DNA from: Schistosoma mansoni
Taxonomy: Eukaryota; Platyhelminthes; Trematoda; Strigeidida; Schistosomatidae
Assembly (NCBI RefSeq): GCF_000237925.1
Contig: NC_031495.1
Location: 35,491,511 to 35,555,510 of the forward strand
Length of the DNA stretch: 64,000 bases
Reading direction: 5' to 3'
The notes under the pieces were generated by a model. It did no database searches. It had not been told where the DNA came from and saw nothing but the letters and a program-made list of their open reading frames with translations. Shown here one piece after another: positions 1 to 9,575 of the stretch (the stretch's first letter is position 1; every line of letters starts with the position of its first letter). A program made the position numbers and the translations under genes.

Positions 1-445
1 AAACTCAAGGACTCTTAAATTACTGTAAAATTCCTATATTTTCTGTACATAAATGAACCTTGTAGTAAAGTGTTTCTCTAATACTCGTGTCTTCTCTCTG
101 GTCTTTAAGTCGCTGAGTAGTGCTACTGGGGTTCAACCAACAAGAAGTATCAAAGTGTACTTGTAATTTATTAGTTTTTTAAAACTTGAGTAACCTTATG
201 TTAGCCATTAGGTTATAAGACGAAAGAAGGGAATCTTCGCAAATAAATTCCTCAATTGTTGTCATGGGTCTAATAAAAATACTTCATTGACACTATTAAA
301 GTTATTTTCATAATCTGAGATCAAGATTTAAATTTGGTTGTCGTCAACAACCTAAGTGAATAAACTTCTGAACAGAAAAAAGTTTCACATCTTCCAAAAA
401 ATGTAAGTTTCCGTTGTGTAATGTAATTTTATACCTTTTTTGACA
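1..445. other. AT-rich flank, possible old LTR fragment
   Basis: No coding frame is seen. At 45-150 a TACATAAATGAA stretch is followed by a pyrimidine-rich segment and then CTGGGGTTCAACCAACA-like sequence. This resembles the end of a long terminal repeat followed by a primer-binding site. No matching second LTR is visible, so the reading is weak. Confidence 0.2.
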
Positions 446-461
446 AAATTTTAGTTGTTTT

Positions 462-985
462 ATGGTTGAAATCATGAGTCAATTGAAGCTAGACCACCAT
501 GGAAAACCTGGAAGCACTGGACGGCAGTTTCGTCTTATTGTGGGACTCATGATTTCAACTATAAAATTACTAAAATCTTCACATAACCCACGTCCTGATA
601 ATAATCATATGCTCACTAGTGACTGGCTCCAAGAGATATTTCCTGGAAACTAGTGAGAAGCAGTGATCAGTGGAGTTCAACTGGATCTGTTGTGAGATAG
701 CAACTCATTGAAGACTATTAGCAGTTGCTTAATTTTGTGGATCGGTTGAAGTTAGAAAATTAATACCATCGGATGCCGGCTCAGTGGTCTACACGTTAAG
801 AGATTGATAGGTTTTGGGTTCGAATCTCACGTGCGGGATCGTGATGCGCAGTGCTGAGGAGTCCCATACTGGAACGAAATAACCGTCTAGTGCTTCCAGG
901 TTTTCCATGGTGGTCTAGCTTGGTCTAGCTTTCATTTGACTCCATAAAATTACTAAAATCTCCACAAAGCCCCCCCTCCTTCTGA
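462..985 (+). mobile_element. Family B tRNA-promoter/hammerhead repeat, with inverted stub
   Basis: A repeat unit runs on the plus strand from about 595 to 985. It has a Pol III A-box-like GGCTCAGTGGTCTA at about 778-791 and a B box GGGTTCGAATC at 816-826. A hammerhead core follows: CTGAGGA at 854-860, GAAA at 876-879 and GTC at 885-887. Upstream, 462-547 is the 3' part of the same unit in inverted orientation, so the copy starts as a foldback. The core bases are intact, but helix III (the CGGCCG seen in other copies) has degraded to TAACCG, so activity is doubtful. The same junction occurs in opposite orientation at 59881-60422. Confidence 0.8.
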
Positions 986-2384
986 TAAAAATTTAGTTGT
1001 CAACTGATCCTTAGTGACCACTTTCTTTATATGATGATATTCCACTAATTAAATCACTATAATGTATAAAAATAAGAAAGACCAAGATTAGTAAAATATA
1101 TTTAAGACGTAAAAGATCTGTTAACAGGTAATCATATGACATACTTATAAACTCTTAGTTAACTTGGATACACACTTTGAATTATTATTACATCACAAAA
1201 GTAGGTAAACTTTCAGTTGCTTAGTATGTATAACATATATTTCAGTAATAGTAATGTTTTTAAAATATCTTCTTATCCTCATAATTCAAACAAACAATGG
1301 TAAATATTTTGTACATCATTTTCATTTAAAACATCTAAGAAACAAATAAATAAATAAATGTTTATTTGGTATCTCTTAGTAACGGTGTACAGGAATAACA
1401 GCTACTTATTAACTACTATACAATTATATAGACTACTAGGTCATAGTGAACAGAATTTTTTAAAAAAAGGCAATGATTAAATATATATTGAAATAATCAT
1501 TTGCTTTAACGAATAAATTTTATTATTTTAAAACATTATACTATAGTATTAAAAGGTAATCATCTCAAATTTGCTATATCTCTTTCTCTCACTCATTCTC
1601 ATCTTCATACTCTAACACACGCACACACTCTCTATTTCTACACTTCATTTCTTTTAAGTTTGTTTACTAATGTTTAAACACGAAATACGTTACAAGTATC
1701 CATTTAACTGACCAAAATAAAGAAATATGTAGATTGAACATGCGTGCCTATATACGTTGGAACTTTTGCTATTTCCTTCCATTTTTTTCTTTCATTCAGT
1801 TTTACAATAAAAGAATTTCAGGCCACATAAGATAATAATTAATTTCAAGTTAGTAGTATCATTCACATATATGGAGCTATCAGTACAGACAGTTAAAATA
1901 ATAGATCATGATGTAGTCATTAAAAAATTGGTAGTCTTTAGAGAATATTGGAAACCATTACATTAGTGAATACAACAATGTTAAATGTCTATTATGTTTG
2001 TTATTATAAATGGCAGTACTTCCAATTAGAGCTTCTAAAATGTTCCATTAAATTATGTACCACATTAGTAGTATTCATCATTTCAAGAAAAGAAAAATTT
2101 ACGAAATGTGATAAATTCATCTTATTAATTCTTCATAGCTATCTTTAGTATTCTGTTTATATTCGAATGCTAAATTTAGATGTAATTATTTTTTAACAGA
2201 AAGAAGATATAAATTAGTCTAATCATAATGATATTATATTAATTACTGTCTCCGTTATTCACAGCCACATTTGGCTAAATGTGGTACAAATGTTATTTTC
2301 TATGTTATGGTACAATGTGGTCTGTTTAATTGGTATATAAACTCAGTATGTTTGAAATATAATGATTCATATTGCAGAGGCTCT
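986..2384. other. AT-rich intergenic sequence
   Basis: Nothing recognisable is seen. There is a pyrimidine-rich run with TCTCTTTCTCTC character at about 1578-1645 and otherwise AT-rich unique-looking sequence. Short open frames here have no coding character. Confidence 0.5.
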
Positions 2385-2545
2385 TATTAATGTTCTGGAC
2401 TTGACTGGTTGGGCTAGGCGGAAAGTGGGAATCTAGATTGCTCGTACGGGTTTTATAAGTCATTGGTCCGATCGATAAATCACTGTTCTCTAATTGGTGA
2501 CATCGTCACGTCATATATTAAACAGGGCATCCAGGCGGTCACAAG
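2385..2545. repeat. Unclassified GC-richer repeat-like segment
   Basis: This block stands out from its AT-rich surroundings by base composition (GGTTGGGCTAGGCGGAAAG, GGTGACATCGTCACGTCA). The inverted GTGACATCGTCAC lies at 2498-2512. The composition suggests a fragment of an inserted element, possibly LTR-derived, but no second copy lies in the window. Confidence 0.3.
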
Positions 2546-2775
2546 TTATAACACATTAAATTAATAATTATAAGTTTCTAAAAATAACTAATAGTTTAAA
2601 ATATGCATTTTTTCATTGAAAAGAAAATTTTCTAGCAGTTTATTACTCAATAAGTGAAAAGTGGTAGAAATGATTGGATTCGCAAACAATATATGCTGAT
2701 ACAAAGTAATGTTGGCTATAAATCAACTAATTGTAAAAAAAGAAAGCTGATATGATTAATCCAAAGTAAGTAATA

Positions 2776-3066
2776 TAGACAAAGATGGACAGTGACTAAC
2801 AGTGGAATCCAGGATGCGCGTTTCGTCTTATTTGGGACTCGTCAGCTGAATGTACCTGCATCTCAGAGTTGATGTTCACTCTGGGACTCAAACCCAGTAT
2901 CTTTCACTCCAAATGCCATCGCATTATCCACTCAGCTTCTGAGTCCTGATGGCCACTTGCTTTTACAATGAGGTGAAGTTTGAATTCACATATGCCAATA
3001 AGAGACTGATCAATTGCAGTCCTAAACATCAATGGAAAGATTCAAACAAACAATACCAAGGGAATT
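2776..3066 (-). mobile_element. Family A (S-m-alpha-type) SINE, complete, with hammerhead and TSD
   Basis: This 291-bp insertion is flanked by a perfect 14-bp target-site duplication, CAAAGTAAGTAATA, at 2762-2775 and 3067-3080. Read on the minus strand it has an A-box-like AGCTGAGTGGATA (2937-2925) and a B-box-like GGGTTTGAGTC (2895-2885), both Pol III promoter elements. A type I hammerhead core follows: CTGACGA (2845-2839), GAAA (2824-2821) and cleavage triplet ATC (2815-2813). Bases beside the core can form helix I (ATTCAG with CTGGAT). The family matches the SINE-like S-m-alpha repeats of Schistosoma, known for hammerhead ribozymes. Position 7 of the core is C, where any base is tolerated. 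Confidence 0.9.
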
Positions 3067-3080
3067 CAAAGTAAGTAATA

Positions 3081-4566
3081 GTTTATTTTATTATCCGGAA
3101 TTATTAGGATCAAAATAATGACTTATAATTTTTTTTGAGTGAAATTCAGAAATCAAGATAAGTTAGCATTCACGTTATCAGCAATCTTATGAAGATTTTA
3201 TTTAGTATTTAAATCACTTAGGACTGATTATGAAAAACGTGTAACGCAGTGAAAATATGGTGATTGGAAGAGAAAACTGAATGGAACCTCAGCATTTTTC
3301 AACGCAGATTATATCTAAAACATAATTTGAAGTTGAATCACTACTTTACATGGCTCTGGAATTTAAATCAACCATATTATGTCATTACCACGGAATAGGA
3401 AAATGGACACTATTGTGATATATACATTATTCAGGATGGTTATAAATTTCATTTATGTGGTTCTCAGACTATTGTATTACAGTATTAACTAAACGACAAT
3501 TCATTGAGTTTCTACTTAAATGTTTTAAAAATAATGAGAAATCTTTTATAATGATTCGATCAAAGACTCGAACATATACTTAATTGTTACATGATTGAAC
3601 TTTTGTAACATATACTACTCCTAGAAACTTAAAAGGCTGAAAATGTTAGTAAAATCACCATTTATATTTAAATTTCAAAATTGTTTTTAAGCATATTCTT
3701 ATCTATGACAGTCATTATGCTCCATGGCTAATAGAGGTATTATAACTTTAAGGTCATTTTCAGCGTTACACATGTTAGGTAATACAACATAGTTACATTA
3801 TGAATTTCTTCTGTACACATAAATTGGGGTGGGATGTACGAATTCCTATGGCTTCTGCTATATGAAGGAGACGGGAGCAAACTCCGTTAGTTACATTATA
3901 TTAAATGAAACCAACTTTCACTTATAAACAACTTAAGATCATAGAAACATAATGTGTTTACAATGTATTTCACAGACCAGGTATATAGTTATTTTCTTGT
4001 TACTGTGATGTATTTAGTTCAGTAAAAAGGTGAAAATTAGCGATTTCAGCCCAACTAAACTTTGAGTGAATACTGCTCTACTTTTAATTTAAACACTGGC
4101 ATAACTAATAGCATAAATGATTCTAATTTCATTTAAATCTGCTTTGAAAAGCTTCCAATATCATGTTGTTCACTTGAAAATACTAATTCTTTTGATACCT
4201 CAATGAACAAACGTCGACAATATTCCGTTCTTTCTCCCCCTCTTTCTATGAAAATATTAATCTCCATATTTCAACCCACATTTTATTTATTATTCTAAAA
4301 TTTTTATTCTTTACACTCACAAAACAGACTTGCGAAGACAAGGACTATCATACCATTGTTCTAATTTTTTTAACCAACTCGTAAACATTTTGTCACGTGA
4401 AGTCATATAAACCTGTGTATAATGCAAAATATCCCGAAAATGTAGAAATTACGTTCAAAGATAAACGATAAGGCATTAGAAAACTTTATGGTTGTGAACT
4501 GTTTACAAGCTATTGAAAATGGAAAAATAATTCTTCAGATTGCATTCAAAAGAAGAGGTTTTAAAG
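3081..4566. other. AT-rich intergenic sequence
   Basis: No gene, RNA or classified repeat is seen. Weakly GC-richer sequence at 3820-3890 (GGGGTGGGATGTACG) has no recognisable match within the window. Confidence 0.5.
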
Positions 4567-4579
4567 GGAATTTAATTAT

Positions 4580-4714
4580 ATATAGTTGAGATCATGAGTC
4601 AATTGAAGCTAAACCACTATGGAAAACCTGGAAGCACTGGACGGCCGTTTCATCCTATTGTGGGACTCCTCAGCAGTGCTCATCTACGATCCCGCCTCGC
4701 GAGATTCGAACCCA
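4580..4714 (-). mobile_element. Family B copy, 5'-truncated, 13-bp TSD, best-preserved hammerhead
   Basis: A 135-bp insertion lies between perfect 13-bp duplications, GGAATTTAATTAT, at 4567-4579 and 4715-4727. On the minus strand it begins at the B box and keeps only the 3' part, a 5' truncation expected of target-primed reverse transcription. It carries the best hammerhead in the window (minus strand, 4681-4631): CTGAGGA core, helix II GTCC/GGAT, GAAA, helix III ACGGCCGT and triplet GTC at 4642-4640. Helix I is GCACTG pairing with CAGTGC. The A box is lost, so the copy cannot drive its own Pol III transcription. Confidence 0.88.
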
Positions 4715-4727
4715 GGAATTTAATTAT

Positions 4728-5419
4728 CCTGAAAACAAATTAATAAATATTACAAAAACAAATTCTATTTTATATCGTTTGAAATTGCTGAAGTTTTGAT
4801 GATCATATTCATCACTACGTTTTGTGAAGAAATCAATAATAGTTAATTTCTTCTTTTTCGATTCCTTCTACAATTTTATTCAATATCGATAGACTGACAC
4901 AACTAACTATTCATCGTTTATCTGAATTTTTGTATAAGTGTCAAGTTACCAACTTTCAAATTGTATGTGATTTCTGTTTTTAATCAAATTGCTAATTAAT
5001 AATCTTTAGTAGCTTGTAATTTTCATTTTCAAAACAAAAATAAAATGGACCTTTGTGTATGAAATGCTCCCTAAAAAACAATATGTAAAATGATTGATTT
5101 TAAGGGTTTTTAATCCTCTACTTGGAATATTACTAAGTAAATCACCTTCATTTTTCATAAAGTTTTCTACATTTAATTGTTAAAGCAAATCATGCGATTG
5201 AGAGAACGTTACTTTGTTCCAGAATAATAATGACATTTCATTGACCTGACCTTTTGAATTACAATATTTTAGTATCATAGATGCTATGAGATATTCCAAA
5301 AATTACAGTTGGTTTTCTACACATTTCCTTTATGAACGACGAATGAGAGCATCTTTACGTTCCATCTATTCTCACTTTCAATGATCTACCGTATTCAACC
5401 AGGTAACAAGTATATACTA
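4728..5419. other. AT-rich intergenic sequence
   Basis: Nothing recognisable was seen between the family B insertion and the family D copy. Confidence 0.5.
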
Positions 5420-5540
5420 GTGCTGCTGATGTTGTTTAGAAGAACAATGAAAGCTCCACGACCAAACCATACAGCTCAGAGAACAAAACTTTACCTAAAT
5501 CATCCACCTGAGCTAGAAATTTTCTCCACCATCTCAACAC
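5420..5540 (+). repeat. Family D hairpin repeat, diverged copy
   Basis: The copy shares GAAAGCTCCACGACCAAACC and CAGCTCAGAGAACAAAAC with 62361-62490 and 14255-14393. The predicted short stem GTTGTTT/GAACAAT flanks the loop, as in the other two copies but with different paired bases. The left inverted arm is missing here. A short open frame crosses it but follows the repeat, not a gene. Confidence 0.65.
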
Positions 5541-6641
5541 ATATCTTGATTATATTTAAATGCGTATTAGACATTCAGACTTCGAATCAATAAGTTGAAT
5601 AAGTATAACGACCAGTATTCTATAGTGAGTTTGTTTACCTGTTCAGCTGACTTCCAGCCTTACGACGATTTATGAAGAATGAATATGCTTTAGATAACAT
5701 AGTAATAACTTATGGTTCTAGTAGAGTAATATAAACTCTTCGTTTCTTGAACGCACCTACAATTAACCAAAGAAAAATAAATTAACATTTTCAAGTACTT
5801 ATTTCCATTTTTAACTCGGCTGATGTCAATTCCATGAAATTCAACAAGAGCTCGATATTGTAATAAAAACGAATTATAGACAAAATATGCTGTAGTTTAA
5901 GAAATAAACCTTAATGAATTGATCACCATAATAGGGTTCCTTAAATATTAATAACTGATAAATTTATAGAAAACATTAATGCACAGTAGCATGCAAATTA
6001 TTTAGACAGATATCCAATGGATATAAGCTACAACAATTACAATTTAGTGGATGGGCACAAAGGAGTACCATTCGAAAGACTACCTGGTAAATATCATGCT
6101 CATGAAAAGAATATTTTCATTCATATCGTTGGGTTCACTTTCACTATCTGCGTAAAAAGAATCCAAGTTAGTCTTCATTATATTATCGTCAGCACCAACT
6201 TAGATAGATCTTTGTTCACTAAGCCTTTAAGTCCGAAGGAGATGTGATACTTTCATTCGGACACTATTAGATTATTTTCTTGTGAAAACATATTATGAGA
6301 CTATGATTTGTGGACAACTCTTAGGCGGTGCTAAAGTGACCCTGTGAAAAGTCACCTAATTAGTAGGATCAAAAGAGGGTTATAGATTAGTGTGAGGAAT
6401 TGAGGTTAAGAGACAGAAGTTAGACTTCGGAATTAGAGTAAAGATTTTCATTACGAATCGACATCAATTATAATGTCGAAATCCTATTTAACCATATGAA
6501 TGGATGAACTTTTCACCAAAATCCAAGACTTGCTATCTTTAATTTCATTGGTTCATTCATAGATTACAATCTCATCAAATATACTTTACACTTCCCAAAA
6601 AAATCGTTCTTGTCACTTTTTCTAAATAAATAACCAATTAG
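5541..6641. other. Intergenic sequence without a recognised gene
   Basis: The 76-codon frame at 6017-6247 shows no family resemblance. The region 6300-6500 is slightly richer in GC and may be an old repeat, but no second copy is present in the window. Confidence 0.4.
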
Positions 6642-7058
6642 ATTCATTTAGTATTGTTTTTTTATTCTTCCTGTTGATGTTTAGGACTGCCATTGATCAG
6701 TCTCTTATTGGCATATGCGCTTACTGTGCGTAATGCCTCGATATAGTCTTAATTCACAAGCATTATAAGCAAAGATGGATAGTAGCTAGTAGTGGAATCC
6801 AGGACGCACGTTTCGTCCTATTTGGGACTATTCAGCTGTATGTACCTGCATCTCAGAGCTGATGTTCACTCTGAGACTCGAACCCAGTATCCTCGCTTCA
6901 AACGCCATCACGTTATCCACTCAGCTACCTACTGAGTCCTGATATCCACTTGCTTGTGCAATGAGGCGAAGTTGGAATTCACATGTGCCAATAAGAGACT
7001 GATCAATCACAGTCCCAAATAACAATGGGAAGATTCAAACAAACAATACTTCTAGCAA
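6642..7058 (-). mobile_element. Family A element with about 70-bp terminal inverted repeats
   Basis: The left end 6650-6715 (GTATTGTTT...TCTCTTATTGGCATATG) is repeated in inverted orientation at about 6985-7050, so the copy has terminal inverted repeats. Between them lies the minus-strand SINE body with A box (AGCTGAGTGGATAA), B box (GGGTTCGAGTC) and a hammerhead region at about 6848-6785. The core reads CTGAATA instead of CTGANGA, so the catalytic G8 is replaced by T and cleavage is predicted to be lost. GAAA and GTC remain. Confidence 0.82.
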
Positions 7059-7563
7059 ATTTTATCATGAGACTGATTTCTTTCTATATTTTGTTGTTTC
7101 TAAGTAAACTTAAATAAATTTCTCCGAAAAAAATACTGGTCAGTTAAACATGTCGTCAGTCTTTAGTGATTTAATATTTTCTGTACGATTTAATCAATTA
7201 TCATAGCTAGAGATATTGCTAATAAACAATCCGATTGCATAATAAGAGGGTAATAATAACTATCAAGAACATAAGATTCTATATTCATAAATCTATTTGA
7301 ATACGTTATTTTTTGTTATTAGTCGGAAACATTTACATTTATATACAACTAATTGAAGTTATATCTGCAACATAACAAAATTCTGTTAATTTCAACAAAA
7401 TGATTTACCAGTAATTTAACAATTCAAGTTATTCTATTAAATACAATCAAACATGATTAATAATTGAGGAATGGATCGATTTTTTAACAGTATACTATTG
7501 AAAATTATCAGATCTATGGTAAAAATAGATCTATTCATTTCAAACATATATATATATATAATC
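7059..7563. other. AT-rich intergenic sequence
   Basis: Nothing recognisable was seen. A short TA run at 7549-7561 borders the next element. Confidence 0.45.
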
Positions 7564-8212
7564 AGAAAGGGATTATGTGGAGATTGTAGTAATTTGATAG
7601 TTGAATTCATGAGCCGATTTAAGCTAGATCACCATGGAAAACCTGGAAGCACTAGACGGTCATTTCGTTCCAGTATAGGACTCCTCAACAGTGCGCATCC
7701 ATGGTCCCTCACGTGAGACTCAAACCCAGGACCTATTGGTCTCGCACGAGAACACCCAACCTCTAGACAATTGAGAAATCATCAGATGATGTTAATGTCT
7801 AACCTCAACCAATCCACGATATCGTACGACAATCCACCATTGTCTACAGTGACTAACGGCCTCACTATAGACAGTTGGACTCCATTGGTCACGGCTTCTC
7901 ACTAGGACTCCAGGAAATACATTTTGAAGCCAGTCAATAGTGAGAATATAGTGATTATTATCAGGATGGAGGCATCGTAGAGATTGTGGATTGGTTGGAG
8001 TTAAACATTAACACCATCGGATGATGGCTCAATGGTCTAGAGGTTAAGCGATCTCGTGCGAGACTGATAGGTTCTGGGTGCGAGTCCCGCGTGCGAGATC
8101 GTTGATGCGCACTGTTGAGGAGTCCCATACTAGAATGAAATGACCGTCCATTGCTTCCAGTTTTTCCATGGAGGTCTGGCTTAAACCGGCCCATGAATTC
8201 AACTATTATATA
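7564..8212. mobile_element. Family B large foldback element, copy 1
   Basis: A complete minus-strand family B unit (about 7564-7968) is joined to a truncated plus-strand unit (about 7982-8210). This gives inverted arms of roughly 225 bp with ends TTGAATTCATGAG / CTCATGAATTCAA. Each arm has a tRNA-like B box (GGGTGCGAGTC in the right arm) and a hammerhead-like block. The core reads TTGAGGA, with C3 changed, so activity is unlikely. The centre (CAGGATGGAGGCATCGTAG) is shared with the copy at 35866-36513, which shows a replicated composite and not a local rearrangement. Confidence 0.85.
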
Positions 8213-8258
8213 TCTAGTAAATTATTGTCTTTAATTCAAACCAACTAGAAAGTGAATA

Positions 8259-8345
8259 ATCAGTCAGTCAGTCAATCACAACGTAGAACTTCGTACATAC
8301 GTACATCAGTTCGAGTTTCCATACCACATTGCTCATTTAGAACAA
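8259..8345 (+). repeat. Family C repeat fragment, (CAGT)n start
   Basis: It begins with CAGTCAGTCAGTCAATCACA and continues CGTAGAACTTCGTACATACG, TCAGTTCGAG and CCATACCACATT. The same order occurs at 19131-19427 and, more diverged, at 17741-18165. Only the first 90 bp are present here. Confidence 0.7.
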
Positions 8346-8412
8346 TAGAATGTTTCAAATTCAGAATTATAATTTCAAAATTCTAATAATAAACCAATAA
8401 ATATGAACCTGT

Positions 8413-8418
8413 TTTATT
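8413..8418 (-). promoter_or_regulatory. Candidate polyadenylation signal for the SOX gene
   Basis: AATAAA is read on the minus strand about 165 nt downstream of the SOX stop codon. Such hexamers are frequent in AT-rich DNA, so the assignment rests on position only. Confidence 0.35.
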
Positions 8419-8582
8419 ATGCTTCTTAGGGTGACAAATTAATTTCGAATAAACATGTTAAATCAATATGAAAAATGAACTAATCATTAACCTGTTAAAA
8501 TACATGTAAATCTATAGATGAAGAAGAACTAATCAATGAAAGAAAAAAAAGAAAAGAGAGAAAACATTTCAAAGGAATAAAT

Positions 8583-9575
8583 TTAGAAAAATGTTTGTAA
8601 ATCAATGGAATCTAAAAAACTCGAATAGATTTCTGGTGAATGTGTTATATCATAAGGGCATAATTCATGATTACAATTGTTTACATCATTACTAGTTGTA
8701 GGTTGACATACATTAAAATCTGTATAAAACTCTTTTTGATCAGGATAATTAGTTATATTATGTTGATTGTTTACATTATGAAGAAATGTACTTGATAGTT
8801 GAGTTTTGTAAGGATCATAAATTGTATCAGTTGACTGAAGATATGCTGAATTGTTATCTGCCATTAAATTTTGAACTGATGTACATATATTTGGCATAAG
8901 TTTGTTACTCATTGGCATCATATTCATTTGAGATGTTATTATAAAGGGTTCTGGCTTATGGTTCATCTCATTTACAAACATATTTCTATTTTGTGTTATT
9001 TCATATGATTTCATTGTTGGAGCAATAATAGGGATACGTGGTTTATTAAATGGTTGAGTGACAACTTTTGAAACTCTTGTTAACCTTGATGCTTGGAAAC
9101 AATTTGAACGGGTAGGACATAAAACTAATTCAAGTGGTAATTCAGAGGTAGTTTTTACTTTGTGTTGTAATACAACTTTATTTGTTGGTTGTTTACGTTT
9201 TCGTCTAGGACAATATTTGTAATTTGGATAACGCCTCATATGACAATCACGTAATCTGTTAGCTTCTTCAATAAATGGAATTTTATCAGTATTTGTTAAA
9301 GATTTCCATAAATTACCTAATTGTTTACTGATTTCAGAGTTATGAAGTTTGGGATTCTCTTCAGCCATTTTACGTCTTTGTAAACGTGACCATACCATAA
9401 ATGCATTCATTGGTCGTTTAATTCTTTCACTGTTCATATTGTTATTGCAAACTGTTAAATGATTATTAGCTAAATTGGATTGCATTGTAATGACTGAAGA
9501 CGATGATGATGGTGATGACGATGATAAAATCGATGTTGACAATGTTAAGGGAAGAAATGGTGAATCATTTACAAC
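8583..9575 (-). CDS. SOX-family HMG-box transcription factor, HMG and C-terminal exon
   Basis: This is the terminal exon of a nuclear SOX transcription factor that would bind DNA through one HMG box. The exon encodes 330 residues and begins right after a strong acceptor (TTATTTTTCAG, ending at 9576), phase 0. Exon residues 1-50 hold a serine-rich run. The HMG box occupies about residues 51-129 (9425-9189) with the diagnostic RPMNAFMVW, the FM wedge, [18 protein letters not shown] and PNYKY. The match is closest to SOX group B by my recollection of that family. After the box comes a KRKQ basic stretch and a polar, Asn/Ser-rich 200-residue tail without a known domain. One oddity is a Cys where most SOX boxes have Arg (YKYCPRRK). 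The exon may use an upstream exon at 12574-11981. If not, initiation could be at Met31 or Met47 of this exon. It ends in TAA at 8585-8583. Confidence 0.93.
   Translation of the reverse strand, partial: VVNDSPFLPLTLSTSILSSSSPSSSSSVITMQSNLANNHLTVCNNNMNSERIKRPMNAFMVWSRLQRRKMAEENPKLHNSEISKQLGNLWKSLTNTDKIPFIEEANRLRDCHMRRYPNYKYCPRRKRKQPTNKVVLQHKVKTTSELPLELVLCPTRSNCFQASRLTRVSKVVTQPFNKPRIPIIAPTMKSYEITQNRNMFVNEMNHKPEPFIITSQMNMMPMSNKLMPNICTSVQNLMADNNSAYLQSTDTIYDPYKTQLSSTFLHNVNNQHNITNYPDQKEFYTDFNVCQPTTSNDVNNCNHELCPYDITHSPEIYSSFLDSIDLQTFF

Noticed and set aside
778-826. tRNA gene
   Set aside because: A and B boxes are present, but no acceptor stem or anticodon arm can be formed; these are SINE promoters, as in all family A and B copies.
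7961-8194. Minus-strand 77-codon frame and its partner at 7471-7716
   Set aside because: Both translate the arms of the family B foldback.
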